In this document: positions 1 to 8,116 of the stretch, in pieces
Layout of the letters: every line of letters begins with the position of its first letter
Position numbering within the stretch: the stretch's first letter is position 1
Source of the DNA: JBDNIO01 sp041688215
Lineage (GTDB): Bacteria > Pseudomonadota > Gammaproteobacteria > Nevskiales > Salinisphaeraceae
Direction of reading: 5' to 3'
Length of the DNA stretch: 20,044 bases
Assembly: GCA_041688215.1 (NCBI GenBank)
Contig: JBDNIO010000219.1
Location: 1-20,044 of the forward strand
Notes under the pieces: model-generated
Database searches by the model: none
What the model was told of the DNA's origin: nothing
The model's input: the letters and a program-made list of their open reading frames with translations, nothing else
Position numbers and translations under genes: made by a program

Positions 1-72
1 GCCTAAGTCTTTCTCGGTCTTTATGCCCTTGGCAAGCTCGCCTGCCAAAGCCTTCATTTTGTCCTGTTCCAT
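1..72 (-). CDS. IS256-family transposase, N-terminal 24 codons only
   Basis: The minus strand from 72 encodes 24 residues beginning MEQDKMKALAGELAKG, then runs off the window. This matches the conserved opening of IS256-type (mutator-like, DDE) transposases, in which a lysine-rich KALA-ELAKG helix precedes a conserved acidic segment. An AAAGGAG ribosome binding site lies about 10 nt upstream of the ATG. The catalytic DDE residues are out of view, so integrity of the gene cannot be judged. Confidence 0.7.
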   Translation of the reverse strand, partial: MEQDKMKALAGELAKGIKTEKDLG

Positions 73-139
73 CTGCTCTGCTCCTTTGCGGGTACATTAC
101 CCTGTGTGGAGCAGTTACACAGTTTTTGAGACAGTCCCC
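1..139 (-). mobile_element. End of an IS256-family insertion sequence (truncated by the window)
   Basis: The minus strand shows the transposase start (72 to 1) preceded by a short leader and a terminal sequence starting near 139, reading GGGGACTGTCTCAAAAACTG. An ACTGTGTAAC-type end followed by an MxxDKMKALA start is what I know from IS256-type elements. The outer boundary is set at about 139 because the host reading frame is uninterrupted up to position 140; it could be off by a few bases. The other end and the target duplication lie outside the window. Confidence 0.7.
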
Positions 140-631
140 GCCGACCCTATTTAATAGCCTCGATACCGGTTTAAATTCTTCCCGACTTTCTGCGATTACC
201 AGCAAAACTGCGAGCAACGTAAACAACGGTACCGTGATCAGTTCTACTGCGATATGGAACGTATAGACGTTGGCGAGAAACTCGACAACGACGATAATTT
301 TTAGATTATCGCCTACCCAAGATTGGAAAAGTCGCGGCCCTTCTTCGACATGTTTCGTCACCCTAAATATGGATGACGTACCCACCAATATTGCCCAAAT
401 GATCGTGCTCTTTAATTGTCCAACATCCCAGACACCAAGAAATGAAATCAAAAATACGGCAATTGCGATATAAGAGAACAGGAGGAACAATACAGAAAGT
501 ATTTTCCTCTCAAGAAAGGTCACTAACAGTTTAAGCACACTATGGCGGCGAGTGGTTTTCCTTAAAAACCAGCCAGCCACGATTCCCATCCATACCAGAG
601 TTGCTATCTCTCGGGAGTTAAATATTTCCAC
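140..631 (-). pseudogene. Integral membrane protein downstream of the RM gene, interrupted by the IS256 element
   Basis: An open frame starts at GTG 631 (MEIFNSREIATLVWMGIVAG) and reads without a stop for about 164 codons to the IS edge near 140, then passes into IS sequence. An in-frame ATG at residue 15 is an alternative start. The composition is that of a membrane protein, with hydrophobic segments near residues 9-23, 44-67, 76-87, 110-127 and 130-147. The last host residues are EFKPVSRLLNRVGG. The gene begins 22 nt after the stop of the restriction-modification gene, so the two were probably cotranscribed. It is AT-rich. I do not recognise a named family or a function. The C-terminus is lost to the insertion, so the product is probably truncated or fused to a short IS-encoded tail. 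Confidence 0.65.
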
Positions 632-653
632 TTAGAAAAATTCAAACAAGCAA

Positions 654-3410
654 TCAACTGCTACGCTTGACTCGCAGAGACTTACGGGCTGGTAGCAGGC
701 TAGTGAGTTTTTGGTATTGCTCGAACAGGAAAGCGACGCGGTCGGTGTCGCCGGTGAATTTTTTACGGGTATAGGCGGCGTCTACAGCCGCATCAAGTTT
801 CTTGTGCGCCTTGAGCAGCGCGGGCGGCATGGTGAGCGGGTCGTAGAGGTCGGCCAGAGTGGAGTCCGGAAATTGCTCGCGGGCGTCGAGTACGGCCTGG
901 GCGCAGGTTTCTATAGTTTGTTTTTTGGTGTCGCTTACGTCTTGGGGCCAGGGGAAGTTGTTGTAGATAGCGGGTGCATAGCTAATCCTGCTTTCAAGCC
1001 GTCCGCTAATTGCGCGTGTCCAAGCCATATGCATCGTCGAGTGCATCACACCAAAAAAATAGTGATTACATTTAGGCACGATAATCAATTTTTCGTGCGC
1101 GATTATATCCGGCGGCAAAAACGCCATTGGTATAAACATGCGGCGTTCCGACGACACTCTAGGCATAGCAAGATAGTGGGTTTGAGGCTGCCTATCCTGG
1201 GTAAAAAGCATTGGTTTCTGAGCAAAATCACGGACACTTTTGGTCTTGCTCTGCATCCGACTTCTTTTTACTAGCTCAAGTATTTTTAATACGTGAGGCA
1301 TTTTTCGCAGTGCGGCAGGTGGGCAGTCTCGGAGCCAAAGACAATAACGTGTCTCACCGTGCAAAAATTCACGGCCACCAATGAATTGTTTAATCCATTC
1401 GGCTGCAATCGGCTCCTCCGAAATGAGGCTGTCACGCTCATCACTGGTAAGTATCAGATGCCCGCCATCTGTTGGTTGGCTGCCTTTCGTTAGTGGAGGC
1501 TGTCCCTGCGCGGGCTTCGTACGAGATGGTAGGAATATCGTTGGCCCATCTACTAAATAAGGATTTATCCGTTCAGCCTTTATAGCATGTGGCTCGTCAG
1601 TCGGGCGAGCATAATCGAATATCCATTTCGGTCCGTTTTCCTTTAATCCAAAGCCAACTATTACACAATGGACTCCAGCTTTGCCGCGTGCCTCGCTAGT
1701 CCATTGGAATGTCCGATGAGCAAAATTAATCCTCAATCCTCGCTCCACCAAAGTGGGCCAAAGGATGCCGACTTGCTCACCTTGGGTAATCGAATTGGTA
1801 GACACAAAGGCGCACCGCAAGTGGTGGTTATTTGCGGTGTTTTGATTGAGGTAGTCGATAGCTTTCTTATACCAGCAACTAACGAAATCAAGCCTTCCGT
1901 GTCTACCGGTCCCACCCCACATTCGACGCATATCCGCCATTTGTTCTTCATTGCGCCATTGATGCCCTATAAACGGCGGATTCCCCAATATGTAGTTCAG
2001 CTTTTCCTTCGGAACCACCTCCGCCCAATCCACCCGCAAGGCATTCCCATGATGAATATGCGGCGTTTTTTCCAGCGGAATCCGGGCAAAGTACATCCCG
2101 AATTCCTCGCCGATTTTCATGTTCATCTGGTGGTCGGTGAGCCACAGCGCGACTTCGGCGATGCGGGCCGGGAATTCTTCTATTTCTATGCCGTAGAACT
2201 GGTCGACGTCGATGTTCACCAGACTGTGCACGTCGAACTCGAGCTGGCCGGATTCGCGTGAGGCGCGCAGCACGTCCAGTTCCAGTTCGCGCAGGTGGCG
2301 GTAGGTAACGACCAGGAAGTTGCCGCAGCCGCAGGCGGGGTCTAAAAATATGAGCGTGCGCAGCTTCTTGTGGAATTCGAATAGTTTGTTTTTGTTGGTT
2401 TTAACCTTATCGAACTCGGCGCGCAGGTCGTCCAGGAACAGCGGCTTGATGAGCTTTTCTATGTTTTGTTCGCTGGTGTAGTGGGCGCCCAGGTTTCTGC
2501 GCGCCTCGCCGTCCATAATCGACTGGAACATGGCGCCGAATACGGCAGGGCTGATCTGGCTCCAGTCGAGCGCGCAGGCTTCCAGCAGGGCGTCGCGCAT
2601 TTTCGAGTTGAAGGCGGCGATGGGCAGGGTTTCCGCGAATAGCTGGCCGTTGATGTATGGGAATGCGGCGAGTTGTTCATCCAGCGCACTGGAACGGTTG
2701 GCGTGCGGGGTGTTGAGCACCTGGAACGCGTAGTTCAGGGCCGAGCCGAGGTCATGGCCGTCTTCATGCGTGCGCTCTTCTATCCACAGCCGGAATGCCT
2801 GCGCGGGCTGGAAGATGCCGGTGTCTTCCGCGAACAGACAGAACAGCAATCTAACCAGCAGCATTTCCAGCTTGTGACCGTCGTAGCCGGACTCCTTAAG
2901 GGCATCGTGCAGCTTGCCCATGCGCTCGGCGGCCTTCACATTCACCGGGTCTTCCGCGCGCAGGATTTGCGGTTTGTAGCCAGCAATAAAGCCGAAACGT
3001 TTTATTTGCTTGGGGAAGTCTTTGAGCTTGAACTCGTGCTGGTTGCCCGCTTCCAGATCGTACAGACGAATGGTAGCGAAGTCGGAGACGACCACGTACT
3101 GCGGCAGGTCGCGCTCTTTCAGATTCGCGAAGTAATCAATCGCCTGGGTGTGGGCGGCGTCCAGGTCTTTGCCCAGGGATTTATGCTCGGCGATTAACGT
3201 GCCGGGCCAGAAGCAATCAATGAAACCGGCCTTGTCATTCAGTTTTTTTACGTGTGCTTCAAAGCTCGCTACCCGCCGACGCGACAAGCCAAAAACCTGG
3301 AAAAATTCATTCCAGAAGGTTTGCGCCTCGCCGCGTTCGTAGGATTCGTCCGCCCATTCATGGGCGAAGGTGGTGGCGCGGTCGCGGATTTCGTTCCAAC
3401 TCAGCGGCAT
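654..3410 (-). CDS. MmeI-like type IIG/IIL restriction-modification enzyme (endonuclease and adenine methyltransferase in one chain)
   Basis: This 918-residue protein is close to MmeI in size and layout. Near the N-terminus D65, nine residues, then E75-x-K77 form a PD-(D/E)XK nuclease site with the same spacing as in MmeI. A helical spacer follows. The methyltransferase has motif I LDPACGCGNFL (about 356-366) for SAM binding and catalytic NPPF (477-480) of N6-adenine methylases. The region after about residue 570 should contain the target-recognition and C-terminal domains. Enzymes of this class cut at a fixed distance from the site and modify one strand. No separate methylase or specificity gene is present, as expected. 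The frame is intact and the active sites look complete. GC falls from above 60% in the methylase half to roughly 40-50% over about 970-1950. A membrane-protein gene follows 22 nt downstream. Confidence 0.88.
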   Translation of the reverse strand: MPLSWNEIRDRATTFAHEWADESYERGEAQTFWNEFFQVFGLSRRRVASFEAHVKKLNDKAGFIDCFWPGTLIAEHKSLGKDLDAAHTQAIDYFANLKERDLPQYVVVSDFATIRLYDLEAGNQHEFKLKDFPKQIKRFGFIAGYKPQILRAEDPVNVKAAERMGKLHDALKESGYDGHKLEMLLVRLLFCLFAEDTGIFQPAQAFRLWIEERTHEDGHDLGSALNYAFQVLNTPHANRSSALDEQLAAFPYINGQLFAETLPIAAFNSKMRDALLEACALDWSQISPAVFGAMFQSIMDGEARRNLGAHYTSEQNIEKLIKPLFLDDLRAEFDKVKTNKNKLFEFHKKLRTLIFLDPACGCGNFLVVTYRHLRELELDVLRASRESGQLEFDVHSLVNIDVDQFYGIEIEEFPARIAEVALWLTDHQMNMKIGEEFGMYFARIPLEKTPHIHHGNALRVDWAEVVPKEKLNYILGNPPFIGHQWRNEEQMADMRRMWGGTGRHGRLDFVSCWYKKAIDYLNQNTANNHHLRCAFVSTNSITQGEQVGILWPTLVERGLRINFAHRTFQWTSEARGKAGVHCVIVGFGLKENGPKWIFDYARPTDEPHAIKAERINPYLVDGPTIFLPSRTKPAQGQPPLTKGSQPTDGGHLILTSDERDSLISEEPIAAEWIKQFIGGREFLHGETRYCLWLRDCPPAALRKMPHVLKILELVKRSRMQSKTKSVRDFAQKPMLFTQDRQPQTHYLAMPRVSSERRMFIPMAFLPPDIIAHEKLIIVPKCNHYFFGVMHSTMHMAWTRAISGRLESRISYAPAIYNNFPWPQDVSDTKKQTIETCAQAVLDAREQFPDSTLADLYDPLTMPPALLKAHKKLDAAVDAAYTRKKFTGDTDRVAFLFEQYQKLTSLLPARKSLRVKRSS

Positions 3411-3441
3411 GGTTCTACTTTAATATGAAATCTGCCGCAGA

Positions 3442-3490
3442 TGCCGCTTGCCTGCGATCCCGCTTCGCGGGCCCCTCGCAGGAGGCGGCA
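3442..3490. repeat. Strong three-step hairpin between the toxin-antitoxin pair and the RM gene
   Basis: Arms pair as TGCCGC/GCGGCA (outer), CCTGCGA/TCGCAGG (middle) and CCCGC/GCGGG (inner) around a TTC loop. It lies after the VapC stop and before the RM start. It lacks a T-run, so it is more likely a REP-type element or mRNA-stabilising stem than a classic terminator. Confidence 0.6.
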
Positions 3491-3524
3491 CAGCGCCATT
3501 TCGTTCCAGGAAAGTGGCAAGGGG

Positions 3525-3929
3525 TTATTCGATGATTCTTGTGTCTAGGTTCGGCACTCTAGCAAAACGCTGGTCGTTGGTGAGAAACAATACTTCACCG
3601 GGCAGGCTCAGCGCGCAGGCTGCTTGCAAGGCATCGGGAGTTTTCAGGCCAAACTTGGCGCGTAGTTCGGTTGCATGGGTTACGACTTGGCGCTTTAAAG
3701 GCACGCGGGTCAGGGTGGGAGCATTAAAGAAACGGTCAAAACGATTAGGCAACTCTGTTGGGCCCAGGTGCAAGGGCTTAACACGACACTCGAGTAAGCT
3801 CAGTTCAGATACCGCATGCTGCGCCCGGTGTCCGCCCAATCTTACCAGGATACCCTTGAGCTGCGAGTACCAGGGTTCTACCGCTTCAACCAAATAAATA
3901 ACCGCACAGGCATCATAAAAAAAGACCAC
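3525..3929 (-). CDS. vapC: PIN-domain ribonuclease toxin (VapC type)
   Basis: This 134-residue protein has the PIN-domain acidic set: D6 (FFYDACAVIY), E42 or E47 (SELSLLECR), D99 (KTPDALQAA) and D119 (LTNDQRF). These residues coordinate magnesium in the ribonuclease active site of VapC toxins, which commonly cleave tRNA or rRNA. The start is GTG at 3929, one base after the antitoxin TAA, so translation is almost certainly coupled. All catalytic positions appear present. It forms a standard antitoxin-first pair with the upstream gene. Family assignment is firm; the RNA target is unknown. Confidence 0.85.
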   Translation of the reverse strand: MVFFYDACAVIYLVEAVEPWYSQLKGILVRLGGHRAQHAVSELSLLECRVKPLHLGPTELPNRFDRFFNAPTLTRVPLKRQVVTHATELRAKFGLKTPDALQAACALSLPGEVLFLTNDQRFARVPNLDTRIIE

Positions 3930-3930
3930 T

Positions 3931-4215
3931 TTAGTCCTCGCCCCAGGATGCCCGCTCCTCGGCGATTATCGCGTCAATTTCGGCCTTGGTTTTGGTGCCC
4001 TGCCACGGCCGGTCGGATATCAGCCCCCAAATAGAGGTTGCAGGGTCGGTGTCCGTGTTGGCTTCATCGCGAACCTGGCCAGCTTGCGGTTGCAACTTGG
4101 TCGGAACGAGTAGATGTTGCAGTACATATTCCCGCATGCTCAAGCCCAGAAGCGAGGCTCTGGCCTTGATCTCACGATGGACGGGTTCGGGTATTTCGAT
4201 GCTCAGGCGACTCAT
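3931..4215 (-). CDS. vapB: Antitoxin partner of VapC (RHH-like VapB)
   Basis: This 94-residue protein begins MSRLSIEIPEPVHREIKARA. The short beta-strand plus helix pattern is typical of ribbon-helix-helix antitoxins that bind their own operator, followed by an acidic tail ending EERASWGED that would wrap the toxin. The start at 4215 is preferred over a far upstream ATG at 4431 because the upstream extension has no family-like sequence and would overlap the divergent monooxygenase gene. The product would neutralise the PIN toxin and repress the operon. The exact antitoxin class is inferred from size, order and partner. Confidence 0.75.
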   Translation of the reverse strand: MSRLSIEIPEPVHREIKARASLLGLSMREYVLQHLLVPTKLQPQAGQVRDEANTDTDPATSIWGLISDRPWQGTKTKAEIDAIIAEERASWGED

Positions 4216-4238
4216 AATGCGATTGGGTGAGGGGCAAT

Positions 4239-4255
4239 ATGTAAAAATGTACATT
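4239..4255. promoter_or_regulatory. Candidate antitoxin operator
   Basis: A perfect 10-base palindrome AATGTACATT (4246-4255) overlaps an ATGTA/TACAT inverted pair (4239-4243, 4250-4254), about 24-40 nt upstream of the vapB start. Autoregulation through such a site is usual for VapB-type antitoxins. The assignment rests on symmetry and position only. Confidence 0.3.
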
Positions 4256-4363
4256 AACGCATGGCGTTTGGCGCTGCAAGCGTGATGCAAAACCGTTTCA
4301 CAATCCTGCGCGAACACAAGGTAAAATAAATAACCTACGCCAATACGCAAACGAGACCTACCT

Positions 4364-5833
4364 ATGCCCGATACGCCCCGAACAACCCCTGCTATCGCCA
4401 TTATCGGCGCTGGATTTTCCGGGCTTTGCACCGCAATTCAATTGAAGAAAGCCGGGTTCGATAACTTCACGATTTTCGAAAAAGGCGACGAGGTAGGCGG
4501 CGTGTGGCGCGAGAACACCTACCCCGGCGCGGCTTGCGATGTGCCCTGGCATTTGTATTCGTTTTCGTTTGAGCACCGCACGGATTATTCCTGCCCTTAT
4601 CCGGAGCAGCCGGAAATTCTGGATTACCAGAAATACTGTGCGCAGAAATATGGCGTTTATCCGCACGTTAAATTCAATACCGAGGTTACCGCGGCCGAGT
4701 TTGATGATGCCCGGCAATGCTGGCATGTAACTACCGGCGATGGACAAACCGAGCGCTTTAATGTGCTGATTACCGGCGTGGGCCAGTTAAGCCGGCCGGG
4801 CTACCCCCGAATCAAAGGTATGGACGATTTCGCCGGCCACAGCTTTCACTCCGCCGAGTGGGACCACGATTACGATTTGCAAGGCAAGAAGGTGGCGGTG
4901 ATCGGCACCGGCGCGAGTGCGATTCAGTTTATCCCGGAAATTTCCAAAGAGGTGGCGGAATTAACCGTTTTCCAGCGCACCGCGCCCTACTTGCTGCCGC
5001 GTTTTCAGCGCCAGTACGGGGCGATTAACAAGTGGCTGTTCAAGACTTTTCCGCATTATCGCGATATTTTCCGTTTTGGCATTTTCGGCCTGGCGGAGGC
5101 CAGCGTGCCGGCCTTCAATAAGCAGAGCAAGCTGGCTGGCTTTTTCAAATGGGTGTCGATGCGGCACCTGAACAAGCAGGTGAAAGACCCGGCGCTGAAG
5201 AAAAAACTCACCCCCGACTACGCCATCGGCTGCAAGCGCATTCTGTTTTCCAGCAATTATTTTCCGGCGCTATCGCGCTCGAACGTTAACCTGGTTACTG
5301 AAGATATCAGCCATATCGCGCCAGATGGCGTAGTAACCCAGGATGGCCAGACCCACGCGGCGGATTGCATTATTTATGGCACCGGCTTCAAGGCTACCGA
5401 GTTTCTGGCGCCTATTAAAATTACCGGGCGCGATGGCTTGTCACTAGACAAGCGCTGGTCAAACGGCGCCGAAGCCTACAAGGGCATTACGCTGGACGGC
5501 TTCCCAAATATGTTCATGTGCTACGGCCCCAATACCAACCTGGGCGGTAATTCCATTATCTTTATGATCGAATGCCAAGCAGACTATATTGTGGACAGCG
5601 TTAAAAAACTCGCCGACTCCAAAGCCAAAAGCATGGAAGTACGCAGCGACATCGTTAGCGAATTTAATCGTGATTTGCAGGAAGAATTGGATAATAGCGT
5701 TTGGAGCCTGGGCTGCGGCAGTTGGTATAGCAATGCGCAAGGCCGCATCACCAACAACTGGCCCGGCACCAATACCCGCTACCAGCGCATTACCAAGCAC
5801 GCGGATTTGGAGAATTACAAATTAACCGCTTAG
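4364..5833 (+). CDS. Baeyer-Villiger-type flavin monooxygenase
   Basis: This 489-residue protein has an FAD-binding GAGFSG (15-20), the type I BVMO fingerprint FAGHSFHSAEWD (156-167, FxGxxxHxxxW[P/D]) and a second nucleotide-binding GTGASA (181-186) for NADPH. Such enzymes insert one oxygen atom next to a ketone carbonyl, giving esters or lactones, or oxidise heteroatoms. DVPWHLYSFSFE (59-70) is also typical of the class. The start at 4364 leaves the usual short N-terminus ahead of the Rossmann fold. The gene is divergent from the vapBC pair and convergent with msrA (17-nt gap). It is clearly different from the second monooxygenase at 6458-7948. The substrate cannot be read from sequence. Confidence 0.85.
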   Translation: MPDTPRTTPAIAIIGAGFSGLCTAIQLKKAGFDNFTIFEKGDEVGGVWRENTYPGAACDVPWHLYSFSFEHRTDYSCPYPEQPEILDYQKYCAQKYGVYPHVKFNTEVTAAEFDDARQCWHVTTGDGQTERFNVLITGVGQLSRPGYPRIKGMDDFAGHSFHSAEWDHDYDLQGKKVAVIGTGASAIQFIPEISKEVAELTVFQRTAPYLLPRFQRQYGAINKWLFKTFPHYRDIFRFGIFGLAEASVPAFNKQSKLAGFFKWVSMRHLNKQVKDPALKKKLTPDYAIGCKRILFSSNYFPALSRSNVNLVTEDISHIAPDGVVTQDGQTHAADCIIYGTGFKATEFLAPIKITGRDGLSLDKRWSNGAEAYKGITLDGFPNMFMCYGPNTNLGGNSIIFMIECQADYIVDSVKKLADSKAKSMEVRSDIVSEFNRDLQEELDNSVWSLGCGSWYSNAQGRITNNWPGTNTRYQRITKHADLENYKLTA

Positions 5834-5850
5834 GCCGCTGGGCGCATTGA

Positions 5851-6366
5851 TCAGGCAGCGTCGGAACGCTTGGGTAATTTCCAGTTCGGCCGCACAAAAT
5901 GGCAGGTGTAACCACCGGGGTTGAGTTTAAGGTAATCCTGGTGCTCCGGCTCGGCCTCCCAGAAATCGCCGACCGGTTCGACTTCCGTAACTACCTTACC
6001 CGGCCATAAACCGGAAGCCTCGACATCAGCAATGGTATACAACGCCACTTCGCGCTGCTCTTCATTAGTGTAATAAATCGCGGAGCGATAGCTGGGGCCG
6101 CGGTCGTTGCCCTGGCGGTTTGGGGTGCTGGGGTCATGAATCTGGAAGAAAAATTCCAGCAGCGCACGGAAGCTGGTTTGCGTGGGGTCAAATAAAATCT
6201 CGACCGCCTCGGCGTGCTTGCCGTGATTGCGATAGGTGGCGTTGGGCACTTCGCCGCCGGAATAACCGGCCCGTGTACCCAGTACGCCGGGCTGGCGGCG
6301 GATTAAATCCTGTACGCCCCAGAAACAGCCACCGGCGAGTACGGCGCGTTCGGTACTGTCTGCCAT
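5851..6366 (-). CDS. msrA: Peptide methionine-S-sulfoxide reductase
   Basis: This 171-residue protein has the invariant GCFWG motif with catalytic C14, followed by GVLGTRAGYSGG, YRNHGKHAEAVE and FFQIHDPST, all hallmarks of MsrA. It reduces the S-epimer of methionine sulfoxide in proteins after oxidative damage, acting in the cytoplasm because no signal peptide is seen. An AGGAGG ribosome binding site sits about 6 nt upstream of the ATG. It follows the EthA-like gene on the same strand with a 91-nt gap containing its own promoter candidate. Its position between two flavin monooxygenases, which leak peroxide when uncoupled, may be meaningful or coincidental. Confidence 0.95.
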   Translation of the reverse strand: MADSTERAVLAGGCFWGVQDLIRRQPGVLGTRAGYSGGEVPNATYRNHGKHAEAVEILFDPTQTSFRALLEFFFQIHDPSTPNRQGNDRGPSYRSAIYYTNEEQREVALYTIADVEASGLWPGKVVTEVEPVGDFWEAEPEHQDYLKLNPGGYTCHFVRPNWKLPKRSDAA

Positions 6367-6384
6367 GTAGGCCTCCTGCGATCA

Positions 6385-6414
6385 ACTATAAGCGTTGCAG
6401 TCTAGACATTCCAA
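6385..6414 (-). promoter_or_regulatory. Candidate sigma70 promoter of msrA
   Basis: On the minus strand TTGGAA (6414-6409) is followed after 18 nt by TATAGT (6390-6385), four and five matches to the -35 and -10 consensus. It would start transcription about 10 nt ahead of the AGGAGG site of msrA. Confidence 0.4.
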
Positions 6415-6457
6415 AGCGCGGCAAATTCCGTATTCTAGAGAACCCTATCCGCGCGGC

Positions 6458-7948
6458 CTACGCCGCCTTGTCGGCCAGCGCGGGCTCGAATTCCAGAATC
6501 CCATCTTCGATGGGTTCTTCCAGCAGCATTTCCTTGTCACGCGAATAGTGGTTCATCACGCGCCAAGGCAATTTGCTGCCCTGGCGCGGCAGGCGGTCCG
6601 CGGCGCGGCGCACGTAGCCGGAATTAAGCGCGCCCATAACGGGGACATCCTCGGCACAGCCCTCTTCGTCGTGCGGGGTAGCTACGCGGTAGTTTTCTGC
6701 GTCCATGTGGTTAAGCAGACGGCAGATATAGTCGGCAGCGATGTCGGCTTTCAGTGTCCACGAGGCGTTGGTGTAGCCGAAAATGGTTGCCAGGTTCGGG
6801 GCGTCTTCAACCAATACGCTTTTATAGGTCATCACGTCGCTGGCGGCACGGCGTTCACCGTCTACGCTCAGGTCAATATCACCCAGGAGCTGCATTTGTA
6901 ACCCGGTGGCGGAAATAATGATGTCGGCTTCCAGTTCTTCGCCGGATTTCAGCTTGATGCCGGTTTCAGTGAAAGTATCGATGTGGTCGGTAACCACAGA
7001 GGCCTCCCCGGAGCGCAAAACCTTGAATAGATCACCACTGGGGACCGCGCACAGGCGCTCGTCCCAGGGGTCGTAACTGGGTGTGAAATGGCGCATATCG
7101 AAATCATCACCCAGTTGTTTCCGCACACCCCATAGCAACAGGCTGCGCATGAACTTAGGATATTTTCGCGCCATCACGTACTGCGCCCTTTGCAGTGCAA
7201 TATTGCGTTTGCGCGCCATCTTGTAGACCATATCCTTGGGCAGGTATTGCTGCATTTTGGCGGATATCTTGTCGAAAGCCGGCAGTGAAATAATATAGGA
7301 CGGCGAGCGTTGCAGCATGGTGATGTGGGCCGTGTCTTTCGCCATCGCGGGCACCAGCGTCATTGCCGTGGCGCCGCTACCGACAACCACAACTTTCTTG
7401 CCGCTGTAGTCGAGATTTTCCGGCCATAGCTGGGGGTGGATGACTTCGCCCTTGAATCGCTCGCGGCCCTTAAATTCGGGCATATAGCCTTCGTCGTAGC
7501 GGTAATAGCCCGTGCCGAGTATCAGAAAATTACAGCTGAAATGACGCGTCTCGCCGCTGGCTTCCACTTGCGCTGTTACGGTCCAGCAGGCGTCGGTGCT
7601 GGACCACGCCGCGGCAGTAATCTTCAGACCGAAACGGACTTTTTCCTCTACGTTGTATTCGTTAGCCGTATCCTTCAGATATTCCCGGATGGACGTGCCA
7701 TCGGCCAGCACCTTGGGCTCCTGCCAGGGCCGGAAGCTGTAACCGAAGCTGAACATATCCGAATCGGAACGGATGCCAGGATAACGGAATAAATCCCAGG
7801 TGCCGCCGATGGACTCGCGCCGCTCCAGAATGGCGAACGACTTATTCGGGCAATCTTTTTGCAAATGACAGGCCATACCGATTCCGGAGATTCCGGCACC
7901 GATGATGAGCACGTCCATATGTTGGAGGGCTTTTTTTGATTTGGGCAT
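6458..7948 (-). CDS. EthA/MymA-like Baeyer-Villiger flavin monooxygenase
   Basis: This 496-residue protein resembles mycobacterial EthA along its length: GAGISG (17-22) for FAD, LERRESIGGTWDLFRYPGIR (41-60), the BVMO fingerprint FKGEVIHPQLWP (165-176), NADPH-binding GSGATA (190-195) and a late GYTNASWTLKAD. Family members oxidise ketones to esters and also sulfur in thioamide drugs; MymA acts in a lipid-related operon. An alternative start at residue 11 (MDVLIIGAG) would also leave a complete fold. The segment after about 220 is rich in basic and aromatic residues, possibly membrane-associated. It is codirectional with msrA. The natural substrate is unknown; a long-chain or cyclic ketone is plausible from the family. 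Confidence 0.88.
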   Translation of the reverse strand: MPKSKKALQHMDVLIIGAGISGIGMACHLQKDCPNKSFAILERRESIGGTWDLFRYPGIRSDSDMFSFGYSFRPWQEPKVLADGTSIREYLKDTANEYNVEEKVRFGLKITAAAWSSTDACWTVTAQVEASGETRHFSCNFLILGTGYYRYDEGYMPEFKGRERFKGEVIHPQLWPENLDYSGKKVVVVGSGATAMTLVPAMAKDTAHITMLQRSPSYIISLPAFDKISAKMQQYLPKDMVYKMARKRNIALQRAQYVMARKYPKFMRSLLLWGVRKQLGDDFDMRHFTPSYDPWDERLCAVPSGDLFKVLRSGEASVVTDHIDTFTETGIKLKSGEELEADIIISATGLQMQLLGDIDLSVDGERRAASDVMTYKSVLVEDAPNLATIFGYTNASWTLKADIAADYICRLLNHMDAENYRVATPHDEEGCAEDVPVMGALNSGYVRRAADRLPRQGSKLPWRVMNHYSRDKEMLLEEPIEDGILEFEPALADKAA

Positions 7949-8036
7949 GGCTTAAACTCGTGTGAAGTTGCGCACATTATACCATTACGCACTGTTAAGG
8001 TTGAAGCGTGCTTACATCAATCCTGGAAAGGCCGGA

Positions 8037-8073
8037 GTAGGTCGGCTTAGCTCGCCAGAGCGCAAGCCGACAT
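8037..8073. repeat. REP-like palindrome (GTCGGCTT / AAGCCGAC)
   Basis: Inverted arms GTCGGCTT (8041-8048) and AAGCCGAC (8064-8071) are preceded by GTAG. A GTAGGTCGG-TTAG...CCGACA pattern is a widespread intergenic repeat in Proteobacteria, as I remember it. It lies between the starts of the EthA-like gene and the end of prpD. Confidence 0.55.
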
Positions 8074-8116
8074 CAAACTGCTTGGGAGTAGACTGGGTTC
8101 GCTTCGCGGCTTCGAT

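Noticed and set aside
270..473. Plus-strand 67-codon ORF
   Set aside because: It lies opposite the interrupted membrane-protein gene and has no protein-like composition or ribosome binding site; the minus-strand frame explains the region.
1668..2261. Plus-strand 197-codon ORF opposite the RM gene
   Set aside because: It is a shadow of the well-supported methyltransferase frame and shows no family motif.
4296..4327. TTTCAC/TAAAAT promoter for the first BVMO
   Set aside because: The spacer is 20 nt and the -35 match is poor, so it is not supported well enough to annotate.
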